Shown here in pieces: positions 34,546 to 43,436 of a DNA stretch of 64,000 nt. The stretch is from Mycobacterium sp. 3519A (lineage in GTDB: Bacteria > Actinomycetota > Actinomycetes > Mycobacteriales > Mycobacteriaceae). Each line of letters begins with the position of its first letter. The stretch's first letter is position 1. The stretch spans positions 1,780,015 through 1,844,014 of the forward strand of contig NZ_OESG01000014.1 of NCBI RefSeq assembly GCF_900240945.1, given 5' to 3'. The translations under genes and the position numbers were made by a program. A model generated the notes under the pieces. It saw only the letters and a program-made list of their open reading frames with translations. It did not search any database and had not been told where the DNA came from.

Positions 34546-36225
34546 TCAGATGATCGGCTGGTCTTCTGGCCGCCGAAGGCGCATCCATCGGTAGCCGTAC
34601 TCGTCGAGGCCGACGTCGATCCTGCCCTCGGCATCCAGTTGGTGTTCTGTGAGCCCGTCGAGCAGGTCGACGAGGGTGCAGCCCGCCGGTATGTCGGCCA
34701 GTTGAATCGGGACGATGCAGCGGTCCGCCCCGAGGTTGTGCAGCGCCACCATCGTCCAGCCCGACTTCTCGCGGCAGACATGTGCCAGGACCGCAGGGTT
34801 GGGCTGCTCGAGGACTTCGGCAACCGACCAGCCGATCTCCGGCTGCTGCCGGTAGGTGTAGATGAGGTCGCGCATGAACCACCAGAAGGACTGGTGGTCG
34901 TGGCGTTGGTCGGCGGCGTTGATGCGGTCGGGGCCGTAGATGCCGTCGGGGAGTGGACGGGTCAGCCTGCGTTTGTTGGCGCCGGAGAACCCGCCGTTGT
35001 GGCCCGCAGTCCATTGCATCGGTGTGCGCACTGCGAGTCGTCCTGGGACGTCGAGGTTTTCGGCCATCCCGATCTCCTCGCCGTAGAAGAGGACGGGAGT
35101 CCCCGGCAACGAGAACGCGAGCGAATAGGCCATCCGCATCCTCCGCTGATCACCACCGAACATCGATGGCAGCCGTCGGCGCAGCCCGCGCCCGTAGAGT
35201 TGCATGTCCTTGTCGGGACCGAATGCCTCGAAGACTTCCCGCCGTTCGCTGTCTTTGAGCTTGTCGAGGGTGAGCTCGTCGTGGTTGCGCAGGAAGTTGG
35301 CCCATTGACTGGTCAGATCCAGTGCCGGGCGCTGCCGAAGAGCCTTCGCGATCGGGCCGGCATCACCGCGGGCGAAAGCCAGGTACATCGCTTGCATTCC
35401 GATGAAGTCGAACTGCATGTTCAGCCCGTCGCCGTCCGGCCCGCCGAAGAAGGCCAGTTGATCCTTGTAGGGCAGGTTCACCTCGCCGAGCAGAACAGCG
35501 TCGCCGAGGCGCCTGGTGACGAAGTTCCTGACGTCGCCGAGATACTGACTGGCGTCGAAGATGCCAGGATCTCCTGGCGCTGAGTCTTTCGCGAACATGA
35601 AGGGCACCGCGTCGACCCGGAAACCTGAGACCCCGAGCTCCAGCCAGAAGCCCAGAGTCCGTGAAATCTCCTCCTGTACTTTGGGGTTCGCGATGTTGAG
35701 GTCGGGTTGGTGTTTGAGGAAGTGGTGCAGGTACCACTGGTCGGTGCGCTGGTCGAGCTGCCAGAGGCTGGTCTCCTGATCGGGGAACACCACGTCCTTG
35801 CGGCTGGACTTGGGCTTGGTGGCGCTCCATACGTAGAAGTCGCGGTACGGATCGTCCGCGCTGCGGCGGGCGGACTTGAACCAGGGGTGCGCATCGGACG
35901 TGTGGTTCATGACGAAGTCGATGACGACCCGGATGCCGGTTGCCTTGGCCGTGCGGACGAGTTCGACGAAGTCGCCGTGGGTGCCCAGCCGTCGGTCGAT
36001 GCCGAAGAAGTCGGTGATGTCGTAGCCGTCGTCCTTGCGGGCCGTCGGGTAGAAGGGCATCAGCCACAGGCATGTCACGCCGAGGTCGAACAGGTACTCG
36101 ATGCGTTCGGTCATGCCCCGGATGTCGCCGCAGCCGTCGCCGTCGTAGTCGTAGAACGTCTCCACGTCGGCGCAGTAGAAGACTGCGTTCTTCCACCACA
36201 AATCGCCGGTGTCGCTGCGCCTCAT
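34546..36225 (-). CDS. GH13 alpha-amylase family enzyme, trehalose synthase-like
   Basis: A 559-residue GH13 enzyme similar to trehalose synthase (TreS) but divergent and shorter. Catalytic residues are visible: nucleophile Asp in GFRVDAVPF, acid/base Glu in LLGEVNLP, and the third Asp in FLRNHDELTLD. The (beta/alpha)8 barrel starts at YCADVETFYDYDGDGCGD; a C-terminal beta domain follows from about residue 460. TreS interconverts maltose and trehalose; the exact activity here is unproven. The ATG overlaps the LLM gene stop (ATGA). It ends 71 nt before the repeat-peptide gene. Confidence 0.88.
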   Translation of the reverse strand: MRRSDTGDLWWKNAVFYCADVETFYDYDGDGCGDIRGMTERIEYLFDLGVTCLWLMPFYPTARKDDGYDITDFFGIDRRLGTHGDFVELVRTAKATGIRVVIDFVMNHTSDAHPWFKSARRSADDPYRDFYVWSATKPKSSRKDVVFPDQETSLWQLDQRTDQWYLHHFLKHQPDLNIANPKVQEEISRTLGFWLELGVSGFRVDAVPFMFAKDSAPGDPGIFDASQYLGDVRNFVTRRLGDAVLLGEVNLPYKDQLAFFGGPDGDGLNMQFDFIGMQAMYLAFARGDAGPIAKALRQRPALDLTSQWANFLRNHDELTLDKLKDSERREVFEAFGPDKDMQLYGRGLRRRLPSMFGGDQRRMRMAYSLAFSLPGTPVLFYGEEIGMAENLDVPGRLAVRTPMQWTAGHNGGFSGANKRRLTRPLPDGIYGPDRINAADQRHDHQSFWWFMRDLIYTYRQQPEIGWSVAEVLEQPNPAVLAHVCREKSGWTMVALHNLGADRCIVPIQLADIPAGCTLVDLLDGLTEHQLDAEGRIDVGLDEYGYRWMRLRRPEDQPII

Positions 36226-37211
36226 ACGATCGCCGCCCGAGGCTCCGGGGCGGTCGGTGACAGCTGCGGCAGAACGTGTTCGCCGAAGGCGTCGATGAAG
36301 CCGGACTGCTCCTTGCCGACGAAGTGCAGGTACAGCTCGTCCCAGCCCTGGTCGACGTATTCCCGCAGCCACTCGATGTGCTGACCGAAATCGCTTGAGA
36401 CGAGGACGGTTTGCTTCACCTGTTCGGGAGTGACGTTCTCGCTGATGACATCGAATGCTTCGACCGACTCGACATCCCAGCACGCCGGAGGGGCGAAAAC
36501 ATTGCTGCGCCACTGGTCGTGGGCGATGGCGAGAGCCTGCTCCTCGGTCGGCGCCCAGCTGAGGTGGATCTGCAGCCGGGCAGGCCCGCGGCCGCCGGCT
36601 TCGCGGTACGCGTTAAGGATGTTCTGCAGAGTGTCTTTCGATTGGTTGACGGTGACCAAGCCGTCCGCCCATGCCGCATGGCGGGCCGCGGTCTCGGGTG
36701 TGATGGCCGGGCCGACGAGGTCGGGAACCACGTCGGGCAGCGTCCACAGCCGTGCCCGGTTGACGTGCACAAGGCCTTCGTGGCTGACCTCCTCACCCTC
36801 GAGTAGGCGCTGTATGACGGTCACGCATTCGACCAGGCGTCGGTCGCGAACCTCCTTGCGTGGCCACACCTCGCCGGTGATCCGCTCATTGGAGGCCTCG
36901 CCCGACCCCAGCGCCGCCCAAAACCGGCCGGGGAACATCTGCCCGAGGGTCGCGATGGCCTGCGCGATGATCGCGGGGTGATAGCGCTGACCAGGTGCAT
37001 TCACGACACCGAACGGCAGCTTTGTTGACGCCAGCGCGGCGCCCAGGAACGCCCATGCGAAGCCGGACTCGCCCTGCCGAGAACTCCACGGGCTGAAGTG
37101 GTCCGAGGACATGCCGGCGGTGAAACCGGCTCGCTCAGCGCGCTGGACGTCGCGCAACAACTGAGCCGGGTTGATCTGCTCGTGTGAGCAGTGGAAGCCG
37201 ATGACCGTCAT
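36222..37211 (-). CDS. LLM-class flavin-dependent oxidoreductase
   Basis: A 329-residue TIM-barrel oxidoreductase of the luciferase-like monooxygenase superfamily (start MTVIGFHCSHEQ, then HFSPWSSRQGESGFAW). It resembles the non-F420 or F420-type subgroup of this superfamily that includes TIGR03557/TIGR03885-like proteins. Flavin (FMN) or F420 use cannot be decided by eye. It is translationally coupled to the GH13 gene, which suggests a shared carbohydrate or stress function. A small inverted repeat (TGACGG/CCGTCA) lies upstream near 37231-37244. Confidence 0.85.
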   Translation of the reverse strand: MTVIGFHCSHEQINPAQLLRDVQRAERAGFTAGMSSDHFSPWSSRQGESGFAWAFLGAALASTKLPFGVVNAPGQRYHPAIIAQAIATLGQMFPGRFWAALGSGEASNERITGEVWPRKEVRDRRLVECVTVIQRLLEGEEVSHEGLVHVNRARLWTLPDVVPDLVGPAITPETAARHAAWADGLVTVNQSKDTLQNILNAYREAGGRGPARLQIHLSWAPTEEQALAIAHDQWRSNVFAPPACWDVESVEAFDVISENVTPEQVKQTVLVSSDFGQHIEWLREYVDQGWDELYLHFVGKEQSGFIDAFGEHVLPQLSPTAPEPRAAIV

Positions 37212-37263
37212 TCCGGCGGCATACCCGTTTTGACGGCCCCGTCAGTCGTAGTACAGCTAACGA

Positions 37264-37668
37264 TCAGTACGACTGGCCGCCGGCGTATCGCTGCCTGCGG
37301 AAGTGGCGGCCCTTGCCACGGTTGCGGCTCTTGTACGTCGGCAACTGCGAGTCACAGTTGGGACAAACCAACCGCAGATTCTCCCGGCAGTTGTTCGTCG
37401 GGTCGCCGTCGATGTGGTCCAGGACCAACGCGAGCGGCAGGCCTTGCCACGTGCTCGCTGCGCCACAGATTGCGCAACAGCCCGACTGCGCGGCGGCGAG
37501 GTACTCGCGAATGTAATGGCCCTGGTGTCCGTCAATGCGTGCCTCGCCGGATTCGAGCCACCGCTTGGTATTAGCCTCGCGGCGGGCTGAAGCCTGACAG
37601 GCGTTCCCGCAGTAGATCTTTTGGCTGCGCTTCGAGATTGGTAGACCGCAGCCGCGACACTGTCTCAT
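37264..37668 (-). CDS. HNH endonuclease
   Basis: A 134-residue HNH nuclease with an N-terminal zinc-knuckle-like CxxC pair (CRGCGLP, then YCGNACQ). The HNH core is CCAICG, then LVLDHIDGDPTNN, then NLRLVCPNC. The Asp-His and Asn-His positions look intact, so it could cut DNA. Such small genes are often mobile or phage-derived. It lies 37 nt downstream of a tRNA-Thr on the same strand, a common integration neighbourhood, but no integrase or att repeats are seen. Confidence 0.85.
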   Translation of the reverse strand: MRQCRGCGLPISKRSQKIYCGNACQASARREANTKRWLESGEARIDGHQGHYIREYLAAAQSGCCAICGAASTWQGLPLALVLDHIDGDPTNNCRENLRLVCPNCDSQLPTYKSRNRGKGRHFRRQRYAGGQSY

Positions 37669-37705
37669 GCTCCGAAGCTAAGGCCGGGCTCTGACAAGTG
37701 AGTGG

Positions 37706-37777
37706 AGCCCCCTGTCAGGATTGAACTGACGGCCTTTCGTTTACAAGACGAACGCTCTACCACTGAGCTAAGGGGGC
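37706..37777 (-). tRNA. tRNA-Thr (anticodon TGT)
   Basis: The reverse strand gives a complete cloverleaf. The acceptor stem is GCCCCCT/AGGGGGC, the D arm starts AGCTCAGTGGTAGAGC, the anticodon loop CTTGTAA has anticodon TGT (reads ACA), and the T arm has GTTCAATCC. The 3' CCA is not encoded. Confidence 0.96.
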
Positions 37778-37800
37778 CTGCGGCTGCAGAGTTTATCGGG

Positions 37801-38592
37801 TCACTGCTCGGCGTCGATAACGCGCTGCGATGTCACGGTCCGCGACGACGAACGGGCGCGTGGCCGGCGGCCGGGCAGCGGAATTCGGTCGGCGATATTG
37901 CTCAGCGGGTTCACCACCTGCGCCAGCGTCACGACGGCCTCGTGCAGCGCATCGATGGTCGGCTGCAGCGCCTCGAGTCCCGGCGCCAACCGGTTCAACG
38001 TGTCGGCGACGTCGGCGAGCTTGAGCAGCGGCCCGTCCTCGGCGGTCAAGGTGTCGAGCAGGCCGCCCTCGGCCAGCAGTCGGTCGGCCACCCCGTCCTC
38101 GCGCAGCACCCGCTCGATCAGGCCGTCGTTGGCCAGCAGTTGGTCGGCCAGCCCACCCGGCGCGATGACCCGCGACAGCGCGCCGTCGTCCGTCGTCATC
38201 CGGTCCATCAATCCGCCCTCGGCGGTGATCTGATCGACCAACCCGCCGGGGGCCAGCGCCCGCGACACCGCGCCGTTCTCCGCGGTCAACCGGTCCAGCA
38301 GGCCACCCTCGGCAGTCAGTTGATCGACGATTCCGCCGGGCTGCAGCAACCGGTCGACCGGACCGTTCGGCCGTAGCGCCCTGCCCAGCGGGGCATCGTC
38401 GTCCATCAGCTTGGCCAGCCGGTTCGCCCGCTCGACCGCATCGTCGATGCCCAGGATGTGCGCCACAGAACCCGAGCCCGTCTGGGCCTGGCCGAGCGCG
38501 CTCTTCGCGATGTCGAGGCCCGTCTCAGCAACCGCGATGCCGACCCGTACCGGCGCGGTAGCAAAATCGGTCAGCGCTTTGCCGAGGTTCAT
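37801..38592 (-). CDS. hypothetical repeat-containing protein (263 aa)
   Basis: A 263-residue protein with an internal array at about residues 75-190 of imperfect segments of 10-12 residues. The pattern is gG(L/I)(L/V)D(R/Q)(L/I)(T/L)a(E/P)(G/D), for example GGLLDRLTAENG, then GGLVDQITAEGG. The regular Leu/Ile spacing predicts a coiled or solenoid-like amphipathic helix array. The N terminus has FATAPVRVGIAVAET and no signal peptide; the C terminus is Arg/Ser-rich. I do not recognise a functional family. It is divergent from phoP and shares that intergenic region. Confidence 0.72.
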   Translation of the reverse strand: MNLGKALTDFATAPVRVGIAVAETGLDIAKSALGQAQTGSGSVAHILGIDDAVERANRLAKLMDDDAPLGRALRPNGPVDRLLQPGGIVDQLTAEGGLLDRLTAENGAVSRALAPGGLVDQITAEGGLMDRMTTDDGALSRVIAPGGLADQLLANDGLIERVLREDGVADRLLAEGGLLDTLTAEDGPLLKLADVADTLNRLAPGLEALQPTIDALHEAVVTLAQVVNPLSNIADRIPLPGRRPRARSSSRTVTSQRVIDAEQ

Positions 38593-38656
38593 GCACCCAG
38601 TCTATGGGTGTAAGGTCGGCGCACCCGTGGCTTCCGCGTACCGCCTGGATTCACAC

Positions 38657-38674
38657 TCACAGGAAGTTGACAGG
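38657..38674 (+). promoter_or_regulatory. candidate PhoP box upstream of phoP
   Basis: TCACAGG-AAGT-TGACAGG is a direct repeat of two 7-mers with 11-bp period, close to the mycobacterial PhoP site TCACAGC-N4-TCACAGC (6/7 and 5/7 matches). It lies about 45 nt upstream of the phoP start, consistent with autoregulation. GATAAT at 38685-38690 may be the -10 element. Confidence 0.55.
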
Positions 38675-38718
38675 GTTTGTGCAGGATAATTCCAAGCGAA
38701 ATCGTGGACATTAGCGGA

Positions 38719-39438
38719 ATGGCGATGGCTGCACTACCCGAGAATCTGCCCGAGGCGCGCGTCCTCGTAGTCGACGATGAAACCAACATCGTCGAACTAC
38801 TCTCAGTGAGCCTGAAGTTCCAGGGCTTCGAGGTCCATACCGCGTCCAATGGTCCCGCGGCGCTGGACAAGGCCCGCGAAGTGCGGCCCGACGCAGTGAT
38901 CCTGGACGTGATGATGCCCGGCATGGACGGTTTCGGCCTGCTGCGCAGGCTGCGCGCCGACGGCATCGACGCCCCCGCGCTGTTCCTGACCGCCCGCGAC
39001 ACCCTGCAGGACAAGATCGCGGGCCTGACGCTGGGCGGCGACGACTACGTCACCAAGCCGTTTTCCCTGGAAGAGGTGGTCGCCCGGCTGCGGGTGATCC
39101 TGCGCCGGTCCGGCCGCGGCATCGAGGAGCCCCGCAATGCGCGGCTGACCTTCGCCGACATCGAACTCGACGAGGACACCCACGAAGTGTGGAAGGCCGG
39201 CGAGCCCGTCTCGCTGTCGCCGACCGAGTTCACGCTGCTGCGGTACTTCATCATCAACGCAGGCACGGTGCTGTCGAAGCCCAAGATTCTCGACCACGTC
39301 TGGCGCTACGACTTCGGCGGCGACGTCAACGTCGTCGAGTCCTACGTGTCGTATCTTCGGCGCAAGATCGACACCGGCGAGAAGCGTCTCCTCCACACGT
39401 TGCGGGGCGTGGGGTACGTCCTGCGTGAACCGCGCTAG
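38719..39438 (+). CDS. phoP: PhoP response regulator, OmpR/PhoB family
   Basis: The 239-residue DNA-binding response regulator of the PhoPR system, which in mycobacteria controls envelope lipid synthesis and acid or stress responses. The receiver has acid Asp in VVDDETN, phosphoacceptor Asp in VILDVMMPG and Lys in VTKPFS. The C-terminal winged helix ends with GEKRLLHTLRGVGYVLREPR. Near-identity to M. tuberculosis PhoP, recalled from memory, is strong. The start is uncertain: ATG 38719 is used, with GTG 38704 and ATG 38725 as options. phoR follows after 21 nt. A candidate PhoP site lies upstream. Confidence 0.96.
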   Translation: MAMAALPENLPEARVLVVDDETNIVELLSVSLKFQGFEVHTASNGPAALDKAREVRPDAVILDVMMPGMDGFGLLRRLRADGIDAPALFLTARDTLQDKIAGLTLGGDDYVTKPFSLEEVVARLRVILRRSGRGIEEPRNARLTFADIELDEDTHEVWKAGEPVSLSPTEFTLLRYFIINAGTVLSKPKILDHVWRYDFGGDVNVVESYVSYLRRKIDTGEKRLLHTLRGVGYVLREPR

Positions 39439-39459
39439 TAAGTTCGCGACAATAGGGGC

Positions 39460-40896
39460 ATGGCGGTACGGCGCGGGCGGGGCATACCCCTAAGGGTTGG
39501 CCTGGTCGCCGCCACCCTGGTGCTGGTGGCGGGCGGCCTGTTGGCGTCGGGCATCGCCGTCACGACGATCCTTCGACACGACCTGACCAACCGGGTCGAC
39601 CAGACGCTGCTCGACGCCTCCCGCAGTTGGGCGCAGGCCCCGCGGCGGATGCCGCCGACCCCGATCGAAGGCCCTAACCCGGCCCGGCCGCCGTCCAACT
39701 TCTACGTGCGCGGGGTCGACCCCGATGGCCGCATCTGGATGGCCGTCAACGACCGCGCCGCCGAACCGGCGCTGCCCGCCGACAACGATGTGGGGCCGGT
39801 GCCCGTCACGGTCGGCTCGGTCGACCACTCCGACGTCAAATGGCGTGCGATGAGCGTGCGCGGACTGCGCGGTGAACTCACCACCGTCGCGATCGACCTG
39901 TCCGACGTCCAGACCACGGTGCGCGCGCTGATCTATGCGCAACTCGGCATCGGCGCCGCCGTGCTGTTGGTGCTCGGCGTCGTCGGCTACTGGGTGGTGC
40001 ACCGCAGCCTGCGCCCGCTGGTGGAGGTGGAACAGACCGCAGCGGCGATCGCCGCGGGGCAGCTCGACCGTCGTGTTCCCGAACGTGACCCGCGCACCGA
40101 AGTGGGCCGACTTTCGTTGGCGCTCAACGGAATGCTCGCGCAGATCCAGCGCGCGGTGGCGTCGTCGGATTCGTCGGCCGAGGCGGCCCGCACCTCCGAG
40201 GACAGGATGCGCCGGTTCATCACCGATGCCAGCCACGAACTGCGCACACCACTGACGACGATCCGCGGTTTCGCCGAGCTCTACCGGCAGGGCGCGGCCA
40301 AGGACGTCGAGATGTTGATGGGCCGCATCGAAAGTGAGTCCCGCCGGATGGGGCTGTTGGTCGAGGATCTGCTGTTGCTGGCCCGCCTCGATCAGCAGCG
40401 GCCGTTGGAGCAGCACCGCGTCGACCTGCTGGCCATCGCCAGCGACGCCGTGCACGACGCGCAGTCGATCGCGCCGCCGGGTCGCAAGATCACCATGGAG
40501 GTGTTCGACGGACCCGGAACTCCGGAGGTGCTCGGCGACGAGGCCAGGCTGCGGCAGGTGCTCGGCAACCTGGTCGCCAACGCGCTGCAGCACACCCCCG
40601 ACACCGCGGGCATCACGGTGCGGGTGGGCACCGACGACGGGCACGCCGTGCTCGAGGTGTGCGACGAGGGTCCCGGCATGAGCAAGGAAGACGCGCACCG
40701 GGTGTTCGAGCGCTTCTACCGCGCCGATTCGTCACGCGCCAGGGCCAGCGGCGGCACCGGGCTCGGCCTGTCGATCGTCGATTCGCTGGTGCACGCGCAC
40801 GGCGGTGCCGTCAGCGTCACCACCGCACCGGGCAAGGGCTGCCGGTTCAAGGTGAACCTGCCGCGGATCGCCGACGTGCCAGCCCAAGTCAGTTGA
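39460..40896 (+). CDS. phoR: PhoR sensor histidine kinase
   Basis: A 478-residue membrane histidine kinase, partner of PhoP. It has transmembrane helix 1 at about 12-33, an extracytoplasmic sensor loop at about 35-150, transmembrane helix 2 at about 158-180 and a HAMP domain at about 180-232. HisKA carries the phospho-His in [16 protein letters not shown] near 260, and the HATPase has NALQHTP, DEGPGM and GTGLGLSIV. Length and order match mycobacterial PhoR. It is cotranscribed with phoP and ends 3 nt from the convergent HIT gene, leaving no room for an intergenic terminator. Confidence 0.96.
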   Translation: MAVRRGRGIPLRVGLVAATLVLVAGGLLASGIAVTTILRHDLTNRVDQTLLDASRSWAQAPRRMPPTPIEGPNPARPPSNFYVRGVDPDGRIWMAVNDRAAEPALPADNDVGPVPVTVGSVDHSDVKWRAMSVRGLRGELTTVAIDLSDVQTTVRALIYAQLGIGAAVLLVLGVVGYWVVHRSLRPLVEVEQTAAAIAAGQLDRRVPERDPRTEVGRLSLALNGMLAQIQRAVASSDSSAEAARTSEDRMRRFITDASHELRTPLTTIRGFAELYRQGAAKDVEMLMGRIESESRRMGLLVEDLLLLARLDQQRPLEQHRVDLLAIASDAVHDAQSIAPPGRKITMEVFDGPGTPEVLGDEARLRQVLGNLVANALQHTPDTAGITVRVGTDDGHAVLEVCDEGPGMSKEDAHRVFERFYRADSSRARASGGTGLGLSIVDSLVHAHGGAVSVTTAPGKGCRFKVNLPRIADVPAQVS

Positions 40897-40899
40897 AGC

Positions 40900-41304
40900 T
40901 CAACTCAATTCGGCCAAGGCGGCCTTGATCTTCGCCTGCGCCTCGTCGAGTGATTCCGGCGACGGGTTCTGGTCGACGTTGGCGAAGCCGAAGTCGCTGA
41001 GGTTGCGGGCCGGGAAGACGTGCACGTGCAGATGCGGCACCTCGAGGCCCGCGATGATCACCCCGGCACGCTCGACGTCGAACGCCTTGCACACCGCCTT
41101 GCCGATCAACTGCGCGACCTCCATGACGCGGCCGAACACCGCGGGTTCGACGTCCTGCCACTGGTCGATTTCGGCCCGCGGCACGACCAGGGTGTGCCCC
41201 TGCGTCATCGGCGCGATGGTCAGAAAGGCCACGATCTCGTCGTCCTCGTAGACGAACCTGCCGGGGATTTCGCCGTTGATGATCTTGGTGAAGACGGTCG
41301 CCAT
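40900..41304 (-). CDS. HIT-family protein (Rv0759c-like)
   Basis: A 134-residue histidine-triad nucleotide-binding protein. The triad is seen in [12 protein letters not shown] near residue 100. Family members hydrolyse purine nucleoside phosphoramidates or act as adaptors. The start [15 protein letters not shown] fits the family; ATG codons 12 nt upstream are alternatives. Its position next to phoR matches M. tuberculosis Rv0759c. It is divergent from the GT2-GtrA gene and convergent with phoR. Confidence 0.9.
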   Translation of the reverse strand: MATVFTKIINGEIPGRFVYEDDEIVAFLTIAPMTQGHTLVVPRAEIDQWQDVEPAVFGRVMEVAQLIGKAVCKAFDVERAGVIIAGLEVPHLHVHVFPARNLSDFGFANVDQNPSPESLDEAQAKIKAALAELS

Positions 41305-41377
41305 GGGCATGAGCATTCCAGCAAGCTCCCAGTCTCGGCGCAGTGGGGTAGCAGCCTGTTTAGAGACGCTCGACATC

Positions 41378-42589
41378 GTGACTGACCTGGCGGCTCCCCG
41401 CACGGCGAACGTGGCCGAACGCCCGACACGCAGCTACGTCCTCGACATCGTGATCCCGGTTTACAACGAGGAGCGCGACCTTCCGGGCAGCGTCCGCCGG
41501 TTGCACGAGTACCTGGCCGCCGAGGTGCCGTACCCGTCTCGGATCACGATCGCCGACAACGCCAGCACCGACAGCACCCTGGCGGTGGCCGAATCGCTGG
41601 CCCGGGAGTTGTCCGACGTCGACGTCATACACCTCGATCAGAAGGGCCGCGGCGGCGCGCTGTACACCGCGTGGATGGCGTCGGATGCCGACGTGGTCGC
41701 CTACATGGATGTCGACCTGTCGACCGATCTGTCGGCGTTGATGCCGCTTGTGGCGCCGTTGATTTCGGGTCACTCCGACGTCGCGATCGGGTCCCGGTTG
41801 GCGGCCTCGTCGCGCGTGGTGCGCGGGCCCAAGCGCGAATTCGTCTCTCGCAGTTACAACTTGATCCTGCGCGGGGTGCTCGGCGCCAAGTTCTCCGACG
41901 CACAGTGCGGGTTCAAGGCGGTGCGTGCCGACGTGGCGCGTCAACTGCTCCCGCACGTCGCCGACACCGGGTGGTTCTTCGACACCGAACTGCTGGTGAT
42001 CGCCGAACGCGCCGGGCTGCGCATCCACGAAGTGCCCGTCGACTGGGTCGACGACCCCGACTCGCGTGTCGACATCGTCCGCACCGCCATCAACGACCTC
42101 AAGGGCTGCTGGCGGGTCGGCCGCGCACTGGCCACCGGCGCACTGCCGCTGCGCGAACTGCAGCGCAGCCTCGGCCGCGAACCGCTGGTCCCCGGCGTTC
42201 CCCGCGGAATGGTCGGCCAGATGGTGCGATTCGGCATCGTCGGCGTTGCCAGCACACTGGCCTACGCGCTGCTGTATCTGCTGCTGCACCCCGTGGTGGG
42301 CGCCCAGGCGGCGAACCTCACCGCCCTGCTGTTGACGGCGATCGCGAACACGGCCGCCAACCGGGCGTTCACGTTCGGCATCCGGGGCCGCACCGGCGTC
42401 GCGCGACACCAGATGAACGGTCTCGTGGTGTTCGCGTTCTGTCTGGCGATCACCAGCGGTTCGCTGTTCGCGCTGCACCGCTACGACCCGACGGTCGGCA
42501 AGGCGGTGGAGCTGTCGGTGTTGGTGGGGGCGAACCTGGTGGCGACGCTGATCCGATTCGTCGCGCTGAGAAGGGTTTTCAGCGCGTAA
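41378..42589 (+). CDS. bifunctional GT2 glycosyltransferase-GtrA membrane protein
   Basis: A 403-residue fusion. Residues about 20-250 form a GT-A type family 2 glycosyltransferase ([14 protein letters not shown], metal motif MDVDLSTD, then [10 protein letters not shown]), similar to polyprenyl-phosphate sugar transferases. Residues about 275-400 form a four-helix GtrA domain, which flips or retains lipid-linked sugars. It should build or translocate a polyprenyl-linked sugar for envelope glycan modification. The start is GTG 41378. It is inserted in the phoPR-cyp51 order, with no counterpart at this place in M. tuberculosis. Its 3' end overlaps the convergent SDR by 11 nt. Confidence 0.9.
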   Translation: MTDLAAPRTANVAERPTRSYVLDIVIPVYNEERDLPGSVRRLHEYLAAEVPYPSRITIADNASTDSTLAVAESLARELSDVDVIHLDQKGRGGALYTAWMASDADVVAYMDVDLSTDLSALMPLVAPLISGHSDVAIGSRLAASSRVVRGPKREFVSRSYNLILRGVLGAKFSDAQCGFKAVRADVARQLLPHVADTGWFFDTELLVIAERAGLRIHEVPVDWVDDPDSRVDIVRTAINDLKGCWRVGRALATGALPLRELQRSLGREPLVPGVPRGMVGQMVRFGIVGVASTLAYALLYLLLHPVVGAQAANLTALLLTAIANTAANRAFTFGIRGRTGVARHQMNGLVVFAFCLAITSGSLFALHRYDPTVGKAVELSVLVGANLVATLIRFVALRRVFSA

Positions 42590-43436
42590 CGAATGCGTGG
42601 ATCTCGTCGAGCGTCCACGGCGGCGAGTCGTGGTGGTCGCGGTACGCCAGGATCGACGGCGACTGCCGGTCGAAGCGGCCGACGAAATTGCCTGCCGCGA
42701 TGAAGATCTGGCCGGTCACCTGCGCGGCCAGGTCACTTGCCAGGTAGGCGTACGTCGACGCGGCGTACTCGGGTTCGGGAGCGTCGAGCGCGGCCTGCGC
42801 GCTCGCGTCGTCCAGCAAGCCGCGGCGGTTCAACTCGCGGATGTGGTGTTCGTAGTCGGGTCCGCTCGACAGCCGCGTCTTCGCGCCAGGGCAGACCACG
42901 TTGGCACGGACACCATATTCCTCGAGTTCCGCGGCGATCGCCATCGTGAGCCCGTTGACGCCGCCCTTCCCCGCCGGATAGCCGGTGCCGCCGTAGTCGC
43001 CGAGGAACGCGAACGAACTGGTGTTGATGATCGAACCGCCGCCGTGGCGCACCATCTTCTGTGCTGCGGCGCGGCACGTCTCGAACGTGGTGCCGAGGTG
43101 CGCGTCGATCAACTCGCGGAACTGCGCGCTGGTGACGGTCAGGATCGACTCGGCCGCCAGCCCGGCGGTGCCCGCGCAGTTGACAAGGACGTCGATCCTG
43201 CCGAATTCGCCGACGCAGGTGTCGATCAACGCATCGGCCACAGCGGGCTCTGCCGGCGAGCCCGCCGATGCCACGGCCCGCGGAATGCGTTGCGCCGCTT
43301 GGGCCGCCGCATCGGCGTCGCGGCCGTTGACGACCACCCCGGCGCCCAGCGTCGCCAGCAGTTCGGCGACGGCGAGACCGATGCCGCGGGTGCCGCCGAC
43401 GACAACCGCGCCGCGACCGTCGAGTGGACCGCTAAT
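42579..43436 (-). CDS. short-chain dehydrogenase/reductase with apparent ATT start
   Basis: A 285-residue SDR if read from ATT at 43436-43434. The cofactor loop VVVGGTRGIGLAV lies near residues 10-22, the catalytic Ser in NTSSFAF and the YxxxK in YPAGKGG. No ATG, GTG or TTG occurs in frame upstream of the Rossmann loop; the first GTG (43337) would delete the loop. The ATT overlaps the stop of the SnoaL gene by 1 nt and has GGA nine to ten bases before it, so coupled initiation at ATT is plausible. Alternatives are a lost start (decaying gene) or a sequence error. It is extra relative to the M. tuberculosis order. Confidence 0.72.
   Translation of the reverse strand: MSGPLDGRGAVVVGGTRGIGLAVAELLATLGAGVVVNGRDADAAAQAAQRIPRAVASAGSPAEPAVADALIDTCVGEFGRIDVLVNCAGTAGLAAESILTVTSAQFRELIDAHLGTTFETCRAAAQKMVRHGGGSIINTSSFAFLGDYGGTGYPAGKGGVNGLTMAIAAELEEYGVRANVVCPGAKTRLSSGPDYEHHIRELNRRGLLDDASAQAALDAPEPEYAASTYAYLASDLAAQVTGQIFIAAGNFVGRFDRQSPSILAYRDHHDSPPWTLDEIHAFVTR

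Noticed and set aside
37231..37244. Terminator between the HNH and LLM genes
   Set aside because: The TGACGG/CCGTCA repeat is short with a tight loop and no T-tract; it is noted only as a weak inverted repeat.
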